A stretch of DNA of 10,780 bases. Source: Prevotellaceae bacterium. Its GTDB lineage: Bacteria > Bacteroidota > Bacteroidia > Bacteroidales > UBA932. Position 1 is the stretch's first letter. Each line of letters opens with the position of its first letter. The stretch covers positions 1-10,780 of the forward strand of contig JAIROF010000045.1 in assembly GCA_031257655.1 (NCBI GenBank), given 5' to 3'. The notes under the pieces are model-generated. The model did not search any database. It had not been told where the DNA came from and saw nothing but the letters and a program-made list of their open reading frames with translations. Below are positions 6,580 through 10,780 of the stretch, piece after piece. The position numbers and the translations under genes were made by a program.

Positions 6580-7545
6580 CTATAGATCAAAGTAGCGCAG
6601 CTCCCGACGCTTTTTGCTGAAAGTAAAGCCTATCCGCACCGTAATGCCAAACGAAAGCGGATACTGCATTTTGACGTTGCTCCCCTTTACGTTGGCCGCC
6701 GGATTATAGCGCAATGTGTAGGGCTGAACGTCGCCATCTGCGGGCACCGGCAGCGGCGTGTAGTCCAGCAGCGCAGAAGCATTGCTGCCAACAACACTGT
6801 ACACGCAGTATTCGCCAAACAATCCGGCATACAGCGCAGCCTTGTCCGTGAGCTGCTGCCTAAACCCTGCCTCAAGGTAGCCCACAGCCTGAAAACCCAG
6901 CTTCAGCTTAGCCTCGACATTCTCATTTACGCCGTCTAAGCCAAAACCGAGAAATGGAGGGGCTTCTATATCAGCCACGTTTTCCTGGCTTAACCATAGC
7001 TTGGTGCTTAAGCCTTTGACGTCGACGCTGCTGCTGCCGCTAACCGCATAGCCGAGCTTTATGCCTCCGGAAGCATACCACCCTAAATATGTAAAGGACG
7101 CAAATTTACCTTCAAACTCGGCCACCAGCGGCAGCTGCAGGTAGAGCGCAGACTGCTGAGCTGCGTACTCATTCAGCGTGCTTGTAAGCGTAAAGCGGCT
7201 ATTTTGCCCTTCGGGATTCTCAAACCACCCCCATTCGGACGGAAAAATTTTATCGGACACATGCTCATACCCCGACATGCCGGACGTACTCCGGTAGAGG
7301 TTGACATGCAGGCCTGTTCGGACGCTCAGGGAAGGGGTAAAGCGGCAGGAGTAGCCAACCCCGCCGCCAAACCCCAGCCCCCTACGATTATTTTCCAGCG
7401 AAACCGGCGCTATGCTCGCGCTGAGCATGTTTATACTTCCAAATACCTCGTGGGAAAACCTATCCGCCGCAATAGCAGAGCTACCCTTAAGCAAGAGTAG
7501 CAGCAAGAACAAAGCATTTTTTTTGTACCTGCTCAGGTACTCCAT
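6580..7545 (-). CDS. Predicted outer-membrane beta-barrel protein
   Basis: The start is placed at ATG 7545 (321 aa). The frame is open to 7713, but only this start gives a standard signal peptide: residues 1-26, basic n-region (RYKK), FLLLLLL core and AIA cleavage motif. The next upstream ATG (7608) would place the 7565-7593 inverted repeat inside the gene. The mature protein has many amphipathic strands rich in Gly and aromatics (GLGFGGGVGYSC, SLSVRTGLHVNLY, GWYASGGIKLGYA, AALYAGLFGEYC) and ends with a strand (PLSFGITVRIGFTF), typical of 8- to 12-stranded porin-like barrels in Bacteroidota. The exact family and role are not recognised. It is on the same strand as the upstream adhesin gene but 202 bp away, so it probably has its own promoter; I could not place a TAnnTTTG box. 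It converges with the plus-strand operon across the palindrome cluster. Confidence 0.85.
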   Translation of the reverse strand: MEYLSRYKKNALFLLLLLLKGSSAIAADRFSHEVFGSINMLSASIAPVSLENNRRGLGFGGGVGYSCRFTPSLSVRTGLHVNLYRSTSGMSGYEHVSDKIFPSEWGWFENPEGQNSRFTLTSTLNEYAAQQSALYLQLPLVAEFEGKFASFTYLGWYASGGIKLGYAVSGSSSVDVKGLSTKLWLSQENVADIEAPPFLGFGLDGVNENVEAKLKLGFQAVGYLEAGFRQQLTDKAALYAGLFGEYCVYSVVGSNASALLDYTPLPVPADGDVQPYTLRYNPAANVKGSNVKMQYPLSFGITVRIGFTFSKKRRELRYFDL

Positions 7546-7564
7546 GTAATTGTAATGCTTTAAT

Positions 7565-7593
7565 AATCTAATATTTACTGTCAATATTAGATT
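7565..7593 (-). promoter_or_regulatory. 11-bp inverted repeat upstream of the beta-barrel gene
   Basis: AATCTAATATT (7565-7575) and AATATTAGATT (7583-7593) are perfect complements around a 7-nt spacer. The element sits 20-48 bp upstream of the ATG at 7545. It is AT-rich and symmetric like a dimeric regulator's operator, but could also be a leader hairpin. Position and perfect symmetry are seen; regulatory function is inference. Confidence 0.55.
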
Positions 7594-7667
7594 CGAGAGT
7601 TTTCGCATGTTTTTTTTGTTTATCGCTGATAATATGATGGTTGTGTGTTTTTGTTCGTCTGAGTGGA

Positions 7668-7694
7668 CGCTACGCCGAGCGAGGTCTGCCTCGC
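7668..7694. repeat. 14-bp direct repeat copy 2 and adjoining hairpin
   Basis: CGCTACGCCGAGCG at 7668-7681 is an exact copy of the sequence at 6550-6563 on the other side of the beta-barrel gene. Overlapping it, GCGAGG (7679-7684) and CCTCGC (7689-7694) form a 6-bp stem with a TCTG loop. This lies downstream of the adhesin gene on the minus strand, but lacks a U-tract for a classic terminator. Confidence 0.8.
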
Positions 7695-7711
7695 GCCTCG
7701 CGCCTCGCGCC
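7688..7711. repeat. GCCTCGC heptamer array (3.4 copies)
   Basis: Three exact GCCTCGC units (7688-7708) plus GCC form a GC-rich heptamer array. It abuts the C(A/G)TTAAC heptamer array, so two unrelated units with the same 7-bp period lie side by side. Confidence 0.9.
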
Positions 7712-7750
7712 ATTAACCATTAACCGTTAACCATTAACCGTTAACCATTA
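7711..7750. repeat. C(A/G)TTAAC heptamer array containing the adhesin stop codon
   Basis: The units CATTAAC, CATTAAC, CGTTAAC, CATTAAC and CGTTAAC, plus a partial CATTA, run from 7711 to 7750. The last partial unit supplies the TAA stop codon of the minus-strand adhesin (7748-7750), so the array starts exactly at the end of that reading frame. Each unit holds a TAA on both strands and the 7-bp period spreads stops over all frames. Confidence 0.95.
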
Positions 7751-10700
7751 TTTCTTCCGCTGTCCTACGGCAATTTGCATGGTTTTTCTCCCAGCGTTGC
7801 CGTCGAGGACGAGATAGTAGGTACCGGCGGTTTCGGGCATTACAAGCCCCTCAATGAGGACGTAGGCGCTGCCGCTGAGGACAAGCTTTCCCTGGCTGGT
7901 GAACAGGCGGTAGGTGGCGTAGTGCTCCTCGCTACCGCCACCATCATCATCATCGCTGCCGATGATGACGCTCTCCTTGAGGTAAATCTTGCCTCCACCC
8001 TGCACAGGGTTGGGGTAGGCGGAGTTGTCTCTGTCCTCTTTGCTGCTGCTGCTGCTGCCGCCGCTACCGCCGCTACCGCCGTTTTCGTTGTTTTTGCTCG
8101 TCACCTTGACGTCGACGCAGGTGGTGATCTGCTCGCCTTGCTCGGTTTGGAGCACAACGTACATGGAATCCTGTGAGGTGAACTTGTCTGTGGCGCTGGG
8201 GCCAATGGAGTAGTAGAGCTTGTTGCCCACCAGCTGCCATTCTGCAGCGTCGCCTTCTGCTGCTGCCTGCTTCATGTACCACCTGCAGGAGGCTATCTGC
8301 AGGCCGCCGTTGGTCTGAGGGTTGTTGTTCACCACGCGGAGGTTGCCCAAGTGCTCGGTGATGATGTCGAACAGCCCGTAGCGCCTGTACAGCACTACCA
8401 CGTATCGCTTTTTGCTGGAGAGGTCGATGTAGTAGACCTTGCGTCCGGGATTTTCCATGTCCACCGCGATTTGGTTTTCGGCGGAAGAGAGCGGTTCGAC
8501 GGCTCCCGTCTCCGTCTCCATGCTCACGCTTGCGGTTACGCCTGCGGGCGTGGCGTAGCGGATGCTGAGGGTGGAGGAGTTCAGGTTGCAGCCTATCTGG
8601 TAGTAGGTAATGCTGTCTATTTCCTTGCGCGACCAGCTGGCCAGCTGCTCGTTGCCGTTGACGATGAGGGCAAGCCACAGCAGCGAAACCGTATCCGTAT
8701 CCGGCTCGTAGAAGATGGTGTCTGCCTGCAGGCCGGCGCTGCTTATAGTGCAGGTTTGCTGTAGGGGGGTAGCCATCCATCCCCGCTCCACCTCCTGCAG
8801 GCGTAGCGTTACCGTATCGCCTAATTCCAGTTCGCTCACGCGGTAGCGTCCGCTTGCGTCGGTGCGCACCGTGTCGGCGGGTGCGCTGCCAACGGTGTAG
8901 ACCACGATTGCGCCGGCGTACGGAGCGAAGCGTTCCGCCGCCTCCTCCTCTTTCCTCATCACCACGCCCCACAGCTCGTACTCCGAGGTGCTCCAGCGGG
9001 CGTAGAGCGTTGTGTTGCCGGTTACCTTGTCGGTGGAGAAGCTCCAGGGCCGGGTAAGCCCGGCGTCGCTGCACCAACCGCCAAAGAAGTAACCCTGCTT
9101 GCCGGGGTCGCCTGGGCGCGCCACCGTGTCGCCTGCGAGCGCGACCTGCTGCGGGGGGACGGGGCTGCCGCCATTGGCGTCAAAGCGGACGAGATAGTTG
9201 ATGGCGAACGTCGCCCCAAGCGAAAGGTCGCTTACGCTGTGGAAGTTCGCGCCGGCGGTAGTCTTTATCGAAATGGCGTAGGCGCCTGCGCTATCCGGCT
9301 GGGCTTCGCTGCCGTTGTAAAGCACCGTAACGGGGCCTATGCCCGTATAGGGGCTTTTGAGCTGCGGGGTGGGGACGCCGTGGGCAAGGCCGTCGTAAAT
9401 GACGCTGCTGTCCTGCGTAAAGAGGAGGTAACCTTTCGTCAGCGTGGCCTTGCCGATGGTAAACGCGTCAAGCGCCACCGTATCTCGGCTAAAGTTGCCG
9501 CTGTCCGGTATGCCGACCTTCACCGCGTACGCTCCCGCGTTGACGGGTGCGGAGGGAAGCAGGGTTTCGTTGTCGGCATAGTAGAGCACCGTGATTTTTC
9601 CCATGCCGCTGTAATCGCTCTTCAGCGCTACCTCAACGGGATGCTCGCTGCCGTTGTAGGTAGCGGTATCGGGAAGCAGGAAATTAAGGTGCGATGTGCT
9701 GGGCGCAGCTTTTTTGATGGTGAACGCGCCCAGCGCAAGGTCGCTCGCATCGGAGAAGTTCGTACCGCTCCGAATGCTCACCGCAATAGCGTACGTGCCT
9801 GCGCTGCTGGGCGGGGCGGTATCGCCGTTGTAGAGCACCGCGATGGCACCCATGCCGGTGTAATTGCTCTTCAGCGCTACCTCAACGCGGTGCTTTTGGC
9901 CGTCGTAGGTGGCGGTGTCGGGCAGCTTAAAAGCCAAGTGCGACGAGCTGGGCGCAGCTTTGAGGATGGTAAGCTGCTTGCCGGAGGTAAAGCTAATGCT
10001 ATAGCTGCTGTTTGCCGACAAACCGCCCTGCTCAATGCTGTAGCTGCCTACGGTATCTCCGGGCACGCGGCTCAGCTCACCCGAAAGCACGGCGGAGGCT
10101 TGCTCGCCGTTCTGCAAGTTGTCTACATCGTAGGTAAACGCTGGGTCGGCGGCGCCGTAGGTCTTGGACTGCTCGTGGGGCGTTACCGTCAGCGTGGCGG
10201 GGGTGATGCTAAAGAGCTTCACGGCGCTTGCCGCCTCCAGCGCGTAGTTGGCGTTGGGCGTGGCCAAGCTCGCGATGGCCTCGTAAGAGTCTCCCGCGTT
10301 GGTTTGCTGGCCGGAGACGGTCAGCGGCAAGTCCTCTTGCAGCACCCCGGTGGCCGTTGCCGTCGGGGCTTGTGCGCTGCCGGTGTAGGTAAATGCTGCA
10401 TCGCCCCACTGTACCGATACCGTGGCGGCCGCGATGCTAAAGACCTTCACGGTGCTTGCCACCTCCAGCGCATAGTTGGCGTTGGGCGTGGCCAGGCTCG
10501 CGGTGGCCTCGTAAGAGTCTCCCGCGTTGGTTTGCTGGCCGGAGACGGTCAGCGGCAAGTCCTCTTGCAGCACCCCGGTGGCCGTTGCCGTTGGGGCTTG
10601 TGCGCTGCCGGTGTAGGTCAGAGCGATGTTACTCCAGTCGACCGATACTGTGGCTTTCGCGATCGTGTAGGCGCCCAGCGCCAGGTCGGCGATGGCATCG

Positions 10701-10780
10701 TAGGCGTCTCCTTCGGCAAGCGACACGGTGATCGTGTAGCTGCCTGCGGACGTCGGCGCGGTAGCGGTCGGTTCGCTATC
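7748..10780 (-). CDS. T9SS-secreted modular surface protein with MBG-like and InlB-type repeats (5'-truncated)
   Basis: The frame is open to the window edge; 1010 C-terminal residues are visible and the GTG at 10726 is internal, not a start. Counting from the edge: residues 43-194 are two MBG-like repeats of 76 aa; 195-273 form an MBG_2-type domain (KTYGAADPAFTYDVDNL); 274-527 are three related 83-87-aa repeats (LPDTATY, VEVALKS, VLYNG); 529-597 is an InlB B-repeat / Listeria-Bacteroides repeat (VRFDANGG...GYFFGGW...NTTLYARW); about 601-690 is a CarboxypepD_reg or SdrD-B-like domain (DASGRYRVSELELGDTVTL); 698-896 is unrecognised. A Gly/Ser linker (900-914) precedes a T9SS type A sorting domain (920-1010: AYPNPVQGGGKIYL, RLFTSQGKLVLSG, GTYYLVL, final KK). 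The product should be secreted through T9SS and anchored or released at the cell surface, probably as an adhesin. Signal peptide and N-terminal domains are outside the window. Confidence 0.93.
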   Translation of the reverse strand, partial: DSEPTATAPTSAGSYTITVSLAEGDAYDAIADLALGAYTIAKATVSVDWSNIALTYTGSAQAPTATATGVLQEDLPLTVSGQQTNAGDSYEATASLATPNANYALEVASTVKVFSIAAATVSVQWGDAAFTYTGSAQAPTATATGVLQEDLPLTVSGQQTNAGDSYEAIASLATPNANYALEAASAVKLFSITPATLTVTPHEQSKTYGAADPAFTYDVDNLQNGEQASAVLSGELSRVPGDTVGSYSIEQGGLSANSSYSISFTSGKQLTILKAAPSSSHLAFKLPDTATYDGQKHRVEVALKSNYTGMGAIAVLYNGDTAPPSSAGTYAIAVSIRSGTNFSDASDLALGAFTIKKAAPSTSHLNFLLPDTATYNGSEHPVEVALKSDYSGMGKITVLYYADNETLLPSAPVNAGAYAVKVGIPDSGNFSRDTVALDAFTIGKATLTKGYLLFTQDSSVIYDGLAHGVPTPQLKSPYTGIGPVTVLYNGSEAQPDSAGAYAISIKTTAGANFHSVSDLSLGATFAINYLVRFDANGGSPVPPQQVALAGDTVARPGDPGKQGYFFGGWCSDAGLTRPWSFSTDKVTGNTTLYARWSTSEYELWGVVMRKEEEAAERFAPYAGAIVVYTVGSAPADTVRTDASGRYRVSELELGDTVTLRLQEVERGWMATPLQQTCTISSAGLQADTIFYEPDTDTVSLLWLALIVNGNEQLASWSRKEIDSITYYQIGCNLNSSTLSIRYATPAGVTASVSMETETGAVEPLSSAENQIAVDMENPGRKVYYIDLSSKKRYVVVLYRRYGLFDIITEHLGNLRVVNNNPQTNGGLQIASCRWYMKQAAAEGDAAEWQLVGNKLYYSIGPSATDKFTSQDSMYVVLQTEQGEQITTCVDVKVTSKNNENGGSGGSGGSSSSSKEDRDNSAYPNPVQGGGKIYLKESVIIGSDDDDGGGSEEHYATYRLFTSQGKLVLSGSAYVLIEGLVMPETAGTYYLVLDGNAGRKTMQIAVGQRKK
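7751..8023 (-). other. T9SS type A C-terminal sorting domain with acidic insertion
   Basis: This region encodes the final 91 residues of the adhesin. The family hallmarks are present: YPNPV near the start, a mid-domain G-K-L-V-L-S-G strand, GTYYLVL and a basic C-terminus. An insertion GSDDDDGGGSEE sits between the first and second strands and is partly encoded by an ATC/CAT microsatellite near 7942-7956. The Gly/Ser linker just upstream is encoded by CTG and CCGCTA-type microsatellites (about 8042-8082), so both are candidate slippage sites. Confidence 0.9.
9200..9961 (-). repeat. Three diverged MBG-related protein repeats
   Basis: Three consecutive coding repeats of 83, 87 and 84 codons share the pattern K-A..., DTATY(D/N)G, VEVALKS, Y(T/S)G(M/I)G, VLY, AG(T/A)YA(I/V) and a closing (A/T)F(T/A)I. 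The first two are clearly closer to each other than to the third, which implies duplication at different times. They form a stalk-like part of the surface protein. Confidence 0.85.
10199..10654 (-). repeat. Near-identical 228-bp tandem coding duplication
   Basis: Two 228-bp units (76 codons each) lie at 10427-10654 and 10199-10426. Over 186 aligned bases (10205-10390 against 10433-10618) I count 7 mismatches, including an 88-bp identical tract (10276-10363 against 10504-10591). The unit ends diverge more (ALTYTG against AAFTYTG regions). Such homogeneity points to recent duplication or gene conversion and makes repeat number likely to vary between strains and hard to assemble with short reads. 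Confidence 0.95.

Noticed and set aside
5868..6620. Short ORFs across the palindrome cluster sharing the peptide RMLKHTVKQV
   Set aside because: The shared peptide is only the translation of the 32-bp repeat on either strand; these frames have no signal peptide, no conserved domain and overlap hairpins.
7546..7713. N-terminal extension of the beta-barrel gene to the upstream ATG at 7713
   Set aside because: The extension is translated from the GCCTCGC heptamers and a non-hydrophobic leader, and would bury the good signal peptide starting at 7545.
8073..9077. Minus-strand ORF of 334 codons in another frame within the adhesin
   Set aside because: It is rich in Arg, Gly and His as expected of an off-frame reading, while the adhesin frame carries InlB-type and T9SS domains through the same bases.

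Overview
The window looks like chromosomal DNA from a Bacteroidota bacterium, most likely of the order Bacteroidales. The grounds are a C-terminal type IX secretion (T9SS) sorting domain on the large adhesin, an OmpA/PD40 envelope protein, a formylglycine-generating-enzyme (FGE)-fold protein with a CsgG/LpoB-like N-terminus, and start codons without clear Shine-Dalgarno sequences. Genus cannot be told from the sequence alone. There is no rRNA, tRNA, transposase, CRISPR array or phage gene. Coding DNA is GC-rich, while parts of the gene borders are AT-rich and unusually full of short repeats and hairpins.

Layout. Bases 1-270 hold a 16-copy AGTTTTT heptamer array, a block of hairpins of about 130 bp, and three more AGTTTTT units. 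A plus-strand run of three exported envelope proteins follows: a CsgG/LpoB-like plus FGE-fold fusion (305-1555), a PD40 propeller / carboxypeptidase-regulatory-like / OmpA protein (1628-3847), and an unrecognised protein that appears helical then beta-rich (3861-6047). Gaps of 72 and 13 bp suggest one operon. Bases 6048-6579 carry no credible gene but contain a dense cluster of palindromes, including a 302-bp two-armed inverted repeat with further hairpins in its centre. On the minus strand lie a predicted outer-membrane beta-barrel protein (7545-6580) and, upstream of it, the C-terminal 1010 residues of a modular T9SS-secreted surface protein (10780-7748) whose start is outside the window.

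Function. All five proteins appear to be exported. The plus-strand trio probably forms a periplasmic or outer-membrane assembly: the OmpA domain would anchor it to peptidoglycan, and the propeller and FGE-fold domains would supply interaction surfaces. The FGE-like domain has Tyr in place of one of the two copper-binding catalytic cysteines, so a non-catalytic role is more likely than sulfatase activation. The minus-strand adhesin is built of MBG-like and InlB-type repeats, two of them near-identical at DNA level.

The most unusual feature is the non-coding DNA. Four different sequences with a 7-bp period sit at gene borders: AGTTTTT, GAANNNN, GCCTCGC and C(A/G)TTAAC. Hairpin elements with loops of 2 to 4 nt sit beside several of them, and some hairpin modules are shared between separate intergenic regions.
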